Part shown: positions 34,980 through 43,178 of the stretch, in pieces
Position numbering within the stretch: the stretch's first letter is position 1
Layout: each line of letters opens with the position of its first letter
Assembly: GCF_014203705.1 (NCBI RefSeq)
Contig: NZ_JACHJR010000001.1
Span: 5,828,001-5,892,000 of the forward strand
Source: Kitasatospora gansuensis
GTDB taxonomy: Bacteria > Actinomycetota > Actinomycetes > Streptomycetales > Streptomycetaceae
Length of the DNA stretch: 64,000 bases
Direction: 5' to 3'
Translations under genes and position numbers: made by a program
Notes under the pieces: generated by a model
Databases searched by the model: none
Seen by the model: the letters and a program-made list of their open reading frames with translations, nothing else
Told to the model about the DNA's origin: nothing

Positions 34980-36275
34980 GTGGCCGGCACGGTGAAGCAG
35001 CAGGGCAGGCGTCTCGGGGCGGGAGGTCCGCTGCGCCGCGTCCAGATCGGGAACGCGCTCAGCGCGTTCGGCAGCGGCTTCACGATGCCGTACATGTTCG
35101 TCTACGTGGACCAGGTGCGCGGCCTGGGCTCGCTGGCCGCCGGGATGGTCTTCACCGTCTTCGCGCTGGCCGCGCTCGCCGTGCTCCCGTTCACCGGCCG
35201 GGGCATCGACCGGTACGGGCCGCGCCCGGTGCTGCTGATCGGCGCCGCGCTGGCCGCCACCGGCGCCTTCGCGTTCGGTCACGCCACCGGGACGCCGGCG
35301 CTGCTGGTCTCCTCCTTCCTGTTCGGCGCCGGGGTGACGACCTGTCAGCCGGCCCTGGCCACGATGATCGTGCGCTGCTCCACCAAGGCCACCCGCTCGC
35401 GGGCCTTCGCGCTCCAGTTCACCCTGGTCAACCTGGGCATGGGCATCGGTGCGCTGGTCGGCGGGCAGATCGTGGACGTCGCCGACCCGGCCAGCCTGAC
35501 CCGGCTGTTCACCATCGAGGCGCTCACCTTCCTCGGCCTGGCCCTGGTCACCGGCACCGCCCGGATCCCGGCCGCCGCCCCCGTCCTGGTGGCCGCGACC
35601 GGCCCGACCGGGCTGCGCGCGCTGGTCGCCGACAAGGCGATGCTGCGGCTCTGCCTGCTTGCCGGGCTGATCTTCTTCACCTGCTACGGCCAGTTCGAGT
35701 CCGGCGTGGCGGCCTTCGCCACCGACACCGTCGGCACCGCGCCGTCCACCCTGGGCCTGGCCATCGGCGCCAACGCGCTGACCATCGTGGTGCTGCAGAT
35801 GTTCATGGTGAAGCTCACCGAGCGCCGCCGCCGCACCACCGCGATGGCCGCCGCCGGACTGGTCTGGCTCGGCGCCTGGACGATGGCCCTGGTGGCCGGT
35901 CTGGTCCGCTCGGAGGCGCTGGTCGCCACCATCGCGATCGTGGCCGTCTACGCCCTGTTCGGCGTCGGCGAGTCGCTGCTCGCGCCCACCCTCGGCCCGA
36001 TCGTCGCCGACCTGGCCCCGGCCCGGCTGCTCGGGACGTACAACTCCGGCTACGCGCTGGTGAAGCAGATCGCCATCGCGGTCGGCCCGGCCGTCGGTGT
36101 GCTGCTGGTCGGCTCCGGCACCTGGCCGCTCTACCTGGCGGCGATGGCGGCCTGCACGCTGCTGATCGTGGTTCTCGCCCTGCGCCTGCGGCCGCATCTG
36201 ACGGCGGCTCAGGACAACGCGGGCCCGGCCGTCCCGGTGGCGGTGCCGGTCCGGGAGCTGGAGACCGCGGCCTGA
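34980..36275 (+). CDS. MFS drug-export-type transporter
   Basis: 431 residues, 12 predicted membrane helices. Seen: IGNALSAFGSGFTMPYMFVYV in the first helix, GRGIDRYGPRPVLLIG as the loop 2-3 motif A, and C-terminal helices up to about 405. The frame opens at GTG 34971, but GTG 34980 has GAAAGG at 34965-34970 at 9 bases. Its promoter carries a MarR-type palindrome. It probably exports a toxic compound or own product; the substrate is not predictable. Confidence 0.88.
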   Translation: MAGTVKQQGRRLGAGGPLRRVQIGNALSAFGSGFTMPYMFVYVDQVRGLGSLAAGMVFTVFALAALAVLPFTGRGIDRYGPRPVLLIGAALAATGAFAFGHATGTPALLVSSFLFGAGVTTCQPALATMIVRCSTKATRSRAFALQFTLVNLGMGIGALVGGQIVDVADPASLTRLFTIEALTFLGLALVTGTARIPAAAPVLVAATGPTGLRALVADKAMLRLCLLAGLIFFTCYGQFESGVAAFATDTVGTAPSTLGLAIGANALTIVVLQMFMVKLTERRRRTTAMAAAGLVWLGAWTMALVAGLVRSEALVATIAIVAVYALFGVGESLLAPTLGPIVADLAPARLLGTYNSGYALVKQIAIAVGPAVGVLLVGSGTWPLYLAAMAACTLLIVVLALRLRPHLTAAQDNAGPAVPVAVPVRELETAA

Positions 36276-36399
36276 CGCACCCCGGCGCGCGGCCCCGGCG
36301 TGGGGTGCGTCGGCTGGTGGCCGGGGCTACGCTCAGAAAAGCGCGAAGCGCGCCGGAGCGGGCCTCGCGCCGGAGCGGCCCTGGAGAAGGGCGGACACC

Positions 36400-37773
36400 A
36401 TGGCTGCCGCACTGCACCCCACTCTGCTGACGGACCTGCGGGCCGGATTCGCCGGGGAGGTCCTCACGCCGGGAGACGGTGAGTACGACCAGGCGCGGAC
36501 GGTCTTCAACGCGATGATCGACCGCCACCCCCAGCTGATCGCCCAGTGCGCGAACCCGGCGGACGTGGCGGCGGCGATCGCCTTCGGCCGGGAGCAGGGC
36601 CTGGAGATCGCGGTCCGGGCCGGTGGGCACGCGGTGTCGGGGGCCTCGGTCAACGACGGCCTGGTGATCGACCTGCGGCGGATGAACTCGGTCGTGGTGG
36701 ACCCGGAGGCCGGGGTGGCCCGGGTCGGCGGCGGCGCCCTGATGAGCGACCTGGACCGGGCCACCCAGCCGTACGGCCTGGCCACCACCGGTGGGCGCGA
36801 CTCCAGCACCGGCGTCGCCGGGCTCACCCTCGGCGGCGGCTCCGGCTGGCTGGAGCGGAAGTGGGGACTGGCCTGCGACAACCTGCTCTCGGTCAAGCTG
36901 GTGACCGCCGACGGCGAGCTGGTGGCGGCGGACGAGGACCGGCACCCCGAGCTGTTCTGGGCCCTGCACGGCGGTGGCGGCAACTTCGGGGTGGCCACCG
37001 AACTCACCTTCGAGCTGCACGAGTTGCCGGCCGTCACGGTGGCCATGCTGGTCTGGCAGCCGGAGGCCGGGCCGCGCGTGATGCGGCACTTCGTGGATTT
37101 CATGGCGACCGCGCCCGAGGAGGTCGGCGGCGGTTTCGTCTACTTCACCGGCCCGCCGGAGGATTTCGTCCCGGCCGGGCTGGTCGGCCGGCTCGCGGCG
37201 GCCGCGCTGCTCACCTACACGGGGGGCGAGGCGGCGGCCCGCGAGGTGTTCCGGCCGATGCTGGCGTACGGGCACGCCGGGGAGATGATCGCCGAGCTCC
37301 CGTACGCGGACTTCCAGTGCATGCTGGACGACCCGCCCGGCGAGCGGAACTACTGGTCCGCCGAGTACCTGAACGGCTTCCCCGCCGAGGCCGTCGACCT
37401 GTTCTGCGCCCGGGCCGCCGACATGGTCGTGCCGTCCGCCTCGATGCACGCGTTCTTCCCGATGGGCGGTGCGGTGGCCCGCGGCGAGGACTACCCGGTG
37501 CCCTGGCGGGCCGCGCCCTGGGCGGTGCACCCGTTCGGCGTCTGGGCGGATCCGGCCGACGACGCCCGGGGCCGGCAGTGGGCGCGCGACGTCCGGAGCG
37601 ATCTGCTGCCCTGGTCGATCGGCGCGGTGTACCTGAACTTCATCGGCGACGAGGGCGCGGACCGGGTCGCGGCCGGGCTCGGCACCGGCAACGCCCGGCG
37701 GCTGGCGGCGGTCAAGTCGGCCTACGATCCGGAGAATGTCTTCCACCTGAACCACAACATCGTCCCGGCCTGA
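36400..37773 (+). CDS. FAD-linked oxidoreductase (berberine-bridge-enzyme type)
   Basis: 457 residues. PCMH-type FAD domain: AVRAGGHAVSGASVNDGLVIDLRRMN with His77 as the covalent flavin anchor, then LTLGGGSGWLERKWGLACDNLLSVKLV, where the Cys might form a second flavin bond, and FWALHGGGGNFGVATELTF. The C-terminus AAVKSAYDPENVFHLNHNIVP is the BBE motif. These enzymes oxidise sugars or alkaloid-like substrates; no substrate can be inferred. ATG 36400. It stands alone between the MFS gene and the PMT gene. Confidence 0.92.
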   Translation: MAAALHPTLLTDLRAGFAGEVLTPGDGEYDQARTVFNAMIDRHPQLIAQCANPADVAAAIAFGREQGLEIAVRAGGHAVSGASVNDGLVIDLRRMNSVVVDPEAGVARVGGGALMSDLDRATQPYGLATTGGRDSSTGVAGLTLGGGSGWLERKWGLACDNLLSVKLVTADGELVAADEDRHPELFWALHGGGGNFGVATELTFELHELPAVTVAMLVWQPEAGPRVMRHFVDFMATAPEEVGGGFVYFTGPPEDFVPAGLVGRLAAAALLTYTGGEAAAREVFRPMLAYGHAGEMIAELPYADFQCMLDDPPGERNYWSAEYLNGFPAEAVDLFCARAADMVVPSASMHAFFPMGGAVARGEDYPVPWRAAPWAVHPFGVWADPADDARGRQWARDVRSDLLPWSIGAVYLNFIGDEGADRVAAGLGTGNARRLAAVKSAYDPENVFHLNHNIVPA

Positions 37774-37847
37774 GCCCGCGTCAGAGCTAGGATTCCCGGC
37801 AAAGACGACAAATCTGTCGGGCAATCAGGCGATGAATCGGCGAGGTC

Positions 37848-39395
37848 ATGACGCAAGCGGTGGTGGGCGGGACCGTCGTCGAAGAAGAGGTGCGGCCCCG
37901 GCCGTGGGTGGTCCGGCATGGCGGCTGGCTCGGGCCGCTGGCGGTCGCGCTGTTCGCGGGGCTGCTGCGGTTCTGGAACCTGGGCTACCCGAACGCCCTC
38001 GTCTTCGACGAGACGTACTACCCCAAGGACGCCTGGTCGCTGCTCCAGCAGGGCTACGAGGGGACCTGGCCGGACAACGCCAACGAGCAGATCCTGGCCG
38101 TGCCGCAGGTGATCCCGCTCAGCTCCGCCCCCGAGTTCGTGGCGCACCCGCCGGTCGGCAAGTGGGTCATCTCGCTGGGCGAGTGGGCGTACGGGCTGCA
38201 CCCGTTCGGCTGGCGGGTGATGGTCGCGCTGCTGGGCACCGTGACGGTGCTGATGGTGGCCAGGATCGGGCGGCGGCTGTTCGGCTCGACGCTGCTGGGC
38301 TGCGTGGCCGGGCTGCTGCTGGCGGTGGACGGGCTGCAGCTGGTGATGAGCCGGGTCGGGCTGCTCGACGGCGTGCTGATGTTCTTCGTGCTCGGCGCCT
38401 TCGGCTGCCTGCTGGTGGACCGCGACCACGCCCGGGGCCTGCTGGCGGCCGCCCGGGCGGAGGGCGGCCGGGCCGGTGACCAGCTCAAGCTTGGCCTGCG
38501 CCCCTGGCGACCGGCGGCCGGGCTGCTGCTCGGCCTGGCCTGTGCGACCAAGTGGAACGGCGCGCCGGTGCTGGCCGCCTTCGGCCTGCTGACCGTGCTC
38601 TGGGACCAGGCAGGACGCCGCTGGGCCGGCGCGTACCGGCCCTGGCGGAGCATGCTGCGGCGGGACGCGCTGCCCGCCTTCCTCTCGCTGGTCGGCGTCG
38701 CGGTGGTGGTCTACCCGCTCAGCTGGGCCGGCTGGTTCCTCACCGGCGGCGGCTACGACCGGCAGTGGGCCGACGACCGGTCCGGCGCGATGAGCTGGGT
38801 GCCCGCGCCGCTGCGCAGCTTGTGGCACTACCAGGTGCAGATGTACGACTTCAACACCGGCCTGTCCACCCCGCACAAGTACCAGTCCGAAGCCTGGAGT
38901 TGGCTGGTCCAGGGACGTCCGGTCAGCATGTACTGGGAGCAGGTGCCGAACGGTCAGCGGGGCTGTACCGCCCCGGACGGCTGCGGCTCGCAGATCCTCG
39001 CGCTCGGTACGCCGCTGCTCTGGTGGACCGCCTGCTTCGCGCTGCTGTACGTGCTCTGGCGGTGGTTCTTCCGGCGGGACTGGCGCTCGGGCGCGGTGCT
39101 CTGCGCGGTGGCCGGGATCTACCTGCCCTGGTTCCGCTACCAGGACCGGACCACCTTCTCGTTCTACATGGTGGTGCTGGTGCCGTTCCTCTGTCTGGCG
39201 GTGGCCCAGATGCTCGGGGCGATGCTCGGCCCGCCCGGCTGCTCGGCCGAGCGGCGCCGGTGGGGCGCGGTGGGCGCGGGGCTGATCGTGCTGGCGATCG
39301 TCGGCTGCTTCGCGTTCTTCTACCCGTTGTACACGGCGGAGGTGATCCCGATGTCGTCCTGGCAGGACCGGATGTGGTTCACCAGCTGGATCTGA
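37848..39395 (+). CDS. pmt: Protein O-mannosyltransferase (PMT, GT39)
   Basis: 515 residues with about 10 membrane helices. The catalytic Asp54-Glu55 pair is in FDETYYPKDAWS; FVAHPPVGKWVISLGEW, MSRVGLLDGVLMFF and the ending VIPMSSWQDRMWFTSWI are typical of bacterial PMTs. It transfers mannose from polyprenyl phosphate to secreted proteins at the membrane, important for envelope integrity and phage receptors in Streptomyces. Its stop overlaps the start of a FetB-like permease gene (TGATG). Confidence 0.95.
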   Translation: MTQAVVGGTVVEEEVRPRPWVVRHGGWLGPLAVALFAGLLRFWNLGYPNALVFDETYYPKDAWSLLQQGYEGTWPDNANEQILAVPQVIPLSSAPEFVAHPPVGKWVISLGEWAYGLHPFGWRVMVALLGTVTVLMVARIGRRLFGSTLLGCVAGLLLAVDGLQLVMSRVGLLDGVLMFFVLGAFGCLLVDRDHARGLLAAARAEGGRAGDQLKLGLRPWRPAAGLLLGLACATKWNGAPVLAAFGLLTVLWDQAGRRWAGAYRPWRSMLRRDALPAFLSLVGVAVVVYPLSWAGWFLTGGGYDRQWADDRSGAMSWVPAPLRSLWHYQVQMYDFNTGLSTPHKYQSEAWSWLVQGRPVSMYWEQVPNGQRGCTAPDGCGSQILALGTPLLWWTACFALLYVLWRWFFRRDWRSGAVLCAVAGIYLPWFRYQDRTTFSFYMVVLVPFLCLAVAQMLGAMLGPPGCSAERRRWGAVGAGLIVLAIVGCFAFFYPLYTAEVIPMSSWQDRMWFTSWI

Positions 39396-40138
39396 TGGCC
39401 GCTCAGCAACTGCTGCCGGTCGGCCCCGGGCTGTGGGCGGCGACCGCGCTGCTGCTGGCGGCCGGGGCGGCGGTGGCCGGGTGGGGGCTGCTCGGGCACG
39501 GCTGGGCGGTGCTGCGGGCGGGGGCGCGGGCGGCCGTCCAGCTCGCGGTGGTCGCGCTGGTGATCGCCTGGGTGGTCGGGTCGATGTGGACCTCGGCGCT
39601 GTTCGTGCTGGTGATGTTCGCGGTCGCGGTCCGGACGGCCGGGCGGCGGATGACCGCCGGGCCCGGCTGGTGGTGGGCGGCGGTGCCGATCGGGGCCGGG
39701 GTGCTGCCGGTGCTGGCCCTGCTGGCCGGCTCCCGGCTGCTGCCCTGGCAGGGGCTGTCGGTGATCCCGGTCGCGGGCATCCTGATCGGCGGGGCACTGA
39801 CCGCCACCTCGCTGTCCGGACGGCGGGCGCTGGACGAGCTGCGGCAGCGCCGGGGCGAGGTGGAGGCCGCGCTCGCGCTCGGCCTGGAGGAGCGCGACGC
39901 CCGGCTGGAGATCTGCCGGACGGCCGCCGCCACCTCGCTGGTGCCGGCCCTGGACCAGACCAGGACGGTGGGCCTGGTCACGCTGCCCGGGGCGTTCGTC
40001 GGCATGCTGCTGGGCGGGGCGAGCCCGGTGGAGGCCGGGGCGGTGCAGCTGTTCGTGCTGGTCGCGCTGCTGCTGGTGGAGGCGGTGGCGGTACTGCTGG
40101 TGCTCGAGCTGGTCGGCCGTGGCGCGGTCGCCGGGTAG
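39395..40138 (+). CDS. FetB-like ABC permease (UPF0014 family)
   Basis: 247 residues, seven predicted membrane helices. Seen: LRAGARAAVQLAVVALVIAWV, VIPVAGILIGGALTATSLSGRRALDEL, LEERDARLEICRTAAATSLVPALDQTRTVGLVTLPGAFVGMLLGGASPVEAG, all typical of FetB/YbbM. FetB is the permease of an iron-exporting ABC pump with FetA, but no ATPase gene is adjacent. Start ATG 39395 overlaps the PMT stop. It is followed by the riboswitch before the manganese transporter, so metal export may be the theme. Confidence 0.88.
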   Translation: MAAQQLLPVGPGLWAATALLLAAGAAVAGWGLLGHGWAVLRAGARAAVQLAVVALVIAWVVGSMWTSALFVLVMFAVAVRTAGRRMTAGPGWWWAAVPIGAGVLPVLALLAGSRLLPWQGLSVIPVAGILIGGALTATSLSGRRALDELRQRRGEVEAALALGLEERDARLEICRTAAATSLVPALDQTRTVGLVTLPGAFVGMLLGGASPVEAGAVQLFVLVALLLVEAVAVLLVLELVGRGAVAG

Positions 40139-40150
40139 ACTGGGCGGCTG

Positions 40151-40275
40151 TTGAAGGGGAGTAGCCCTCCACCGGAGCGTCGACATACTGGCTGCGCCTT
40201 GCGCGCGAGCCCGGTGCCCGGGACATCCGTTTGCTTGCGGGTGTTGGCGAGACCTTCGGCCGCAGTGCTGTGATC
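40151..40275 (+). ncRNA. yybP-ykoY-like (manganese) riboswitch
   Basis: The 223-base gap before a TMEM165/GDT1-type gene holds AAGGGGAGTAGCC (40154-40166), the conserved opening of the yybP-ykoY element, and a distal GGCGAGACCTTCGGCC around 40246-40261, which matches the 3' conserved part. A GC-rich middle can form hairpins (GAGCCCGGTGCCCGGG). Manganese riboswitches commonly control genes of this transporter family. The call is from memory of conserved bases and context; the fold was not computed. Confidence 0.7.
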
Positions 40276-40290
40276 ATTTACCAGTGCTGT
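40263..40290 (+). repeat. 9-bp direct repeat CAGTGCTGT
   Basis: CAGTGCTGT occurs at 40263-40271 and 40282-40290, spaced 19 bases apart, at the 3' end of the riboswitch region. It may belong to the expression platform. Confidence 0.5.
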
Positions 40291-40361
40291 CGGGCCGGAG
40301 TGTCCCCTGACGGGTCATCATCGGCCGGGCAGCCCGGACCCGATGAAGGGCTTCTTCCCCG

Positions 40362-40946
40362 ATGAGTCTGACCATTGCCGCGATTACCTTCGGCATCGTC
40401 TTCCTGGCCGAACTGCCGGACAAGACCGCGCTGGCCAGCCTGGTGCTCGGCACCCGGTACAAGGCGAGCTACGTCTTCGCCGGGATCGCCGCCGCCTTCG
40501 CCCTGCAGGTCGGCCTGGCGCTGGCGGCCGGCAGCCTGCTGGCGCTGCTGCCGCAGCGCGCGGTGGAGGGGGTCACCGGTGTGCTGTTCCTGGCGGGCGC
40601 GGTGATGCTGCTCTGGCCCAAGGGCGACGAGGAGGAGGACGGCGAGGCCAAGGAGCCGTCCTCGGGCAGCTTCTGGAAGGTCGCGGGCGCCAGCTTCCTG
40701 GTGGTCGCGGTGGCCGAGTTCGGCGACCTGACCCAGATCATGACGGCCAACCTGGCGGCCAAGTACGCCGACCCGCTCTCGGTCGGCATCGGCGCCTGGC
40801 TGGCGCTCTGCGCGGTGAGCGGGATCGCCATCCTGGGCGGGCAGAAGCTGCTGCAGTACGTGCCGATGAAGGTGATCGTGCGGGTGGCGGCGAGCATCAT
40901 GCTGCTGATGGCGGGCTTCAGCCTGTTCAAGGCGGCCACCGGCTGA
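40362..40946 (+). CDS. TMEM165/GDT1-family (UPF0016) cation transporter
   Basis: 194 residues, six helices in two halves with the signature motifs ELPDKT (Glu17, Asp20) and EFGDLTQ. A charged Glu-rich loop (KGDEEEDGEAKEP) separates them. Family members export Mn2+ (and Ca2+) in exchange for protons, which agrees with the yybP-ykoY-like element upstream. The start ATG 40362 gives the standard N-terminus SLTIAAITFGIVFLA. It ends 3 bases before the convergent kinase-like gene. Confidence 0.94.
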   Translation: MSLTIAAITFGIVFLAELPDKTALASLVLGTRYKASYVFAGIAAAFALQVGLALAAGSLLALLPQRAVEGVTGVLFLAGAVMLLWPKGDEEEDGEAKEPSSGSFWKVAGASFLVVAVAEFGDLTQIMTANLAAKYADPLSVGIGAWLALCAVSGIAILGGQKLLQYVPMKVIVRVAASIMLLMAGFSLFKAATG

Positions 40947-40948
40947 GC

Positions 40949-41926
40949 TCAGTCGAGTGGGTAAGGGGTGGACTTGTCGGTCCGCAGGCGGTCGAGGAAG
41001 CCCCGCATCCGGACGGCGGTCCCGGCGTGCCGGTCCAGCAGGGCGGCCAGCTCCGGCGCGGTGCCGGCCGGGCGCCGCCCGTCGGCCCAATCGGCTGCCA
41101 GGCCCGCCGGGAGGTACTGGGTGAGCAGGTGGGCCACCGTGTACGCCGCGTCGTAGCCCCGGTGGCGGTCGAGGAACTCCCGCTCGGTGCGGGTGAGTTC
41201 GAAGCTCTCACCGAGGGCGAGACCGAAGTCGGTGAAGTACAGGCGGTGACCGTCCGTCAGCACGTTGCGGAAGTGCGCGTCGAAGTGGACCAGGCCCCGG
41301 TCCCGCAGGAAGGCCGTGGTGTCGGCCAGTTGACCGGCCACCCACGGGACGGCACCGGTGTCCTGCTCGGCCAGCCAGCTGCCCAGGGTGTGCGGGACGT
41401 ACTCCAGGAAGAGCACGACGGCCGCGTCGGCGGCCAGGATCGCGCGGAGCCGCTCGCCGATCGCGGCCGAGCCGCCCCAGTACGCGACCGCGCCGTCCAG
41501 CCCGCCGAGGAAGCCGACCAGGCCCTCGGCGGGCGGCGGTTCGGCGGGCAGCACCCGGGCGTGGTGGAGCAGTGGGAAGCTCTGCTGCGCGCCGTCGAGC
41601 ACCCAGCCGGTGGTCAGCTCGTGCACCGCCAGCTCGCGCCAGGCGCCGAACCCGGCCGAGCCGACGCCGTACTGGTAGTGCGAGGGCAGGTCGAACAGGT
41701 TGGCGGTGGAGCGCAGGTGCTCGGGGCGCTGTTCCAGGGCGGTCAGCGGGACCCGCTTGACGAAGACCTGGGCGCCCTCGATCTCCAGCAGGGAGGTCAC
41801 GCCGCCGATCCCGGAGCCGAGCGGGGCCGCCGCGTCGAGCAGTGCGGCCAGCCGGTGGTCGCTCAACCGGGCGAGGTGGCCGGCGACCCGGTGGTGGGCG
41901 GCGAGACGGTCCTGACGCGGTGTCAT
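40949..41926 (-). CDS. Kinase-like (protein kinase/APH fold) protein
   Basis: 325 residues. The ATP-binding lobe has VFVKRVPLT with the Lys, then YQYGVGSAGF. The catalytic loop is VHFDAHFRNVL (His-x-Asp...Asn) and the metal motif YFTDFGLAL (DFG). The pattern looks like eukaryotic-type kinases and phosphotransferases (APH/choline kinase-like). It may phosphorylate a small molecule or a protein. ATG 41926. It lies 5 bases after the zinc-ribbon gene stop and is in the same direction. Confidence 0.82.
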   Translation of the reverse strand: MTPRQDRLAAHHRVAGHLARLSDHRLAALLDAAAPLGSGIGGVTSLLEIEGAQVFVKRVPLTALEQRPEHLRSTANLFDLPSHYQYGVGSAGFGAWRELAVHELTTGWVLDGAQQSFPLLHHARVLPAEPPPAEGLVGFLGGLDGAVAYWGGSAAIGERLRAILAADAAVVLFLEYVPHTLGSWLAEQDTGAVPWVAGQLADTTAFLRDRGLVHFDAHFRNVLTDGHRLYFTDFGLALGESFELTRTEREFLDRHRGYDAAYTVAHLLTQYLPAGLAADWADGRRPAGTAPELAALLDRHAGTAVRMRGFLDRLRTDKSTPYPLD

Positions 41927-41931
41927 GGGCG

Positions 41932-42930
41932 TCAGTCGGTCATCTCTTCGAGGGCCCGGCGGGTGCTGGGGCCGTAGACGCCTGGCGGGTCGTCGAGCCG
42001 GGCGCTGCCGTAGTAGTTCTGGAAGTCACGGACGGCCTTCTCGGTCCTGCTGTCGAAGTCCCCGGTGGCCAGTGAGGAGTTGTACTTCCAGAACAGCACG
42101 TCGGCGATCCGGCTCTGCATGTCCTTGACGTCGGCGCCCTGCATGTCCTTCTTGAGGGTCCGGGGCCCGGTCGGTGTCGGAGCCGCGGTGGTCGGGGTGG
42201 CCGACGGGGTCGGGGTGGGCGACGGGGTGGGAGTGGGCGTGGGCAGGGCGGAGCTCGCCGAGGGGCTGGGCTTCGGCTTGGCGCTGCTGCGGCTCGCGGA
42301 CGGGGTGGGGGTGTCCGAGGGCGGCGGGGACTGCACGACGGCCACGGCCGGGGGCGAGCTGGTGGGCTGGTAGTTGCCGACCGGGAGGGGCTGCGCCAGG
42401 TCGTGGTCGCCCCCGTCGTCACCGGGGGAGAGCACCAGGGCCAGGCCCGCGCCGATCGCGGCGACGCCCAGTCCGGCCGCGATGATGACGGTCCGTCGGC
42501 GCCCGGCCGAGACCTGCTGCTGCACCCGTCGCTCGGCCCGGCCGCCGGGGGCCGGTTCACCGGGGGCGGGGCGGAAGCCGAAGACGCCGAGGTCCGGCGT
42601 CGGAGCCTGGGTCGGGGCCGGCTCGGGGGTCCACTGCGGCGGGGTGGGTATCAGCTGCAGGCTGGGCACGGTCTGCGGCGGCAGCGGCGGTGCGGGCGGC
42701 GGTCCGACCGGGGGCGGCGGGACGGGTGGCATCAGCTGGGTGGCGAAGCCGTCCGGGGGCACCGTGTGGGTGGCGAACGGGTCGGTGGGCGCGGGGGCGC
42801 TCACGTACGGGCGGACCAGCTCGGGGGAGTCGATCGCGGGCAGGACGGCGGTGGCGTCCGAGGGGCCACAGGAGGGACAGCCGTCGGCGTCGACGACGGT
42901 GCCGCAGACGGGGCAGTGCGCTCCCGGCAT
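41932..42930 (-). CDS. Membrane protein with zinc ribbon and peptidoglycan-binding domain
   Basis: 332 residues. A cytosolic N-terminal zinc ribbon (CPVCG...CPSCG, residues 6-21), a Pro-rich stretch, one membrane helix at about 150-172 (TVIIAAGLGVAAIGAGLALVL), a Ser/Pro/Thr linker rich in PTPTPSPTP, and a C-terminal domain with DVKDMQSRIADVLFW...DFDSRTEKAVRDFQNYYG typical of peptidoglycan_binding_1 modules. The topology would link cytosol and wall. ATG 42930 with GAGGA upstream. Followed by the kinase-like gene, perhaps one operon. Confidence 0.85.
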   Translation of the reverse strand: MPGAHCPVCGTVVDADGCPSCGPSDATAVLPAIDSPELVRPYVSAPAPTDPFATHTVPPDGFATQLMPPVPPPPVGPPPAPPLPPQTVPSLQLIPTPPQWTPEPAPTQAPTPDLGVFGFRPAPGEPAPGGRAERRVQQQVSAGRRRTVIIAAGLGVAAIGAGLALVLSPGDDGGDHDLAQPLPVGNYQPTSSPPAVAVVQSPPPSDTPTPSASRSSAKPKPSPSASSALPTPTPTPSPTPTPSATPTTAAPTPTGPRTLKKDMQGADVKDMQSRIADVLFWKYNSSLATGDFDSRTEKAVRDFQNYYGSARLDDPPGVYGPSTRRALEEMTD

Positions 42931-43119
42931 GGGCCGGTCCTCCTCGGTGACGGTGGCGAATGGGCCTGATTATGCAGCAGGTTCCAGTGGGTGGACAGGC
43001 GCGTGGTGGGGCTTGTCCGGATTGGTGGTGATACCGGAGATGTGAAGGATCGATGACCGTCAGAGGTGCGGATGGCGCAAGCAGTTGACGGCAAATCGGA
43101 CATAGCTGACTTATGGTGA

Positions 43120-43138
43120 GACTGAACGATCATCAGTC
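43120..43138. promoter_or_regulatory. Short palindrome upstream of the MFS-winged-helix gene
   Basis: GACTGA at 43120-43125 pairs with TCAGTC at 43133-43138. A TTGACG at 43085-43090 and a GACTTA at 43108-43113 could form the promoter. The winged-helix part of the encoded protein might bind here. Confidence 0.45.
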
Positions 43139-43178
43139 CGGGCGCTGGCCAGGCCCGTCGTCCCACCGAGGAGCAGGA

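Noticed and set aside
35815..37824. 669-residue antisense frame over the flavin oxidase
   Set aside because: Shadow composition; the plus-strand oxidoreductase has all motifs.
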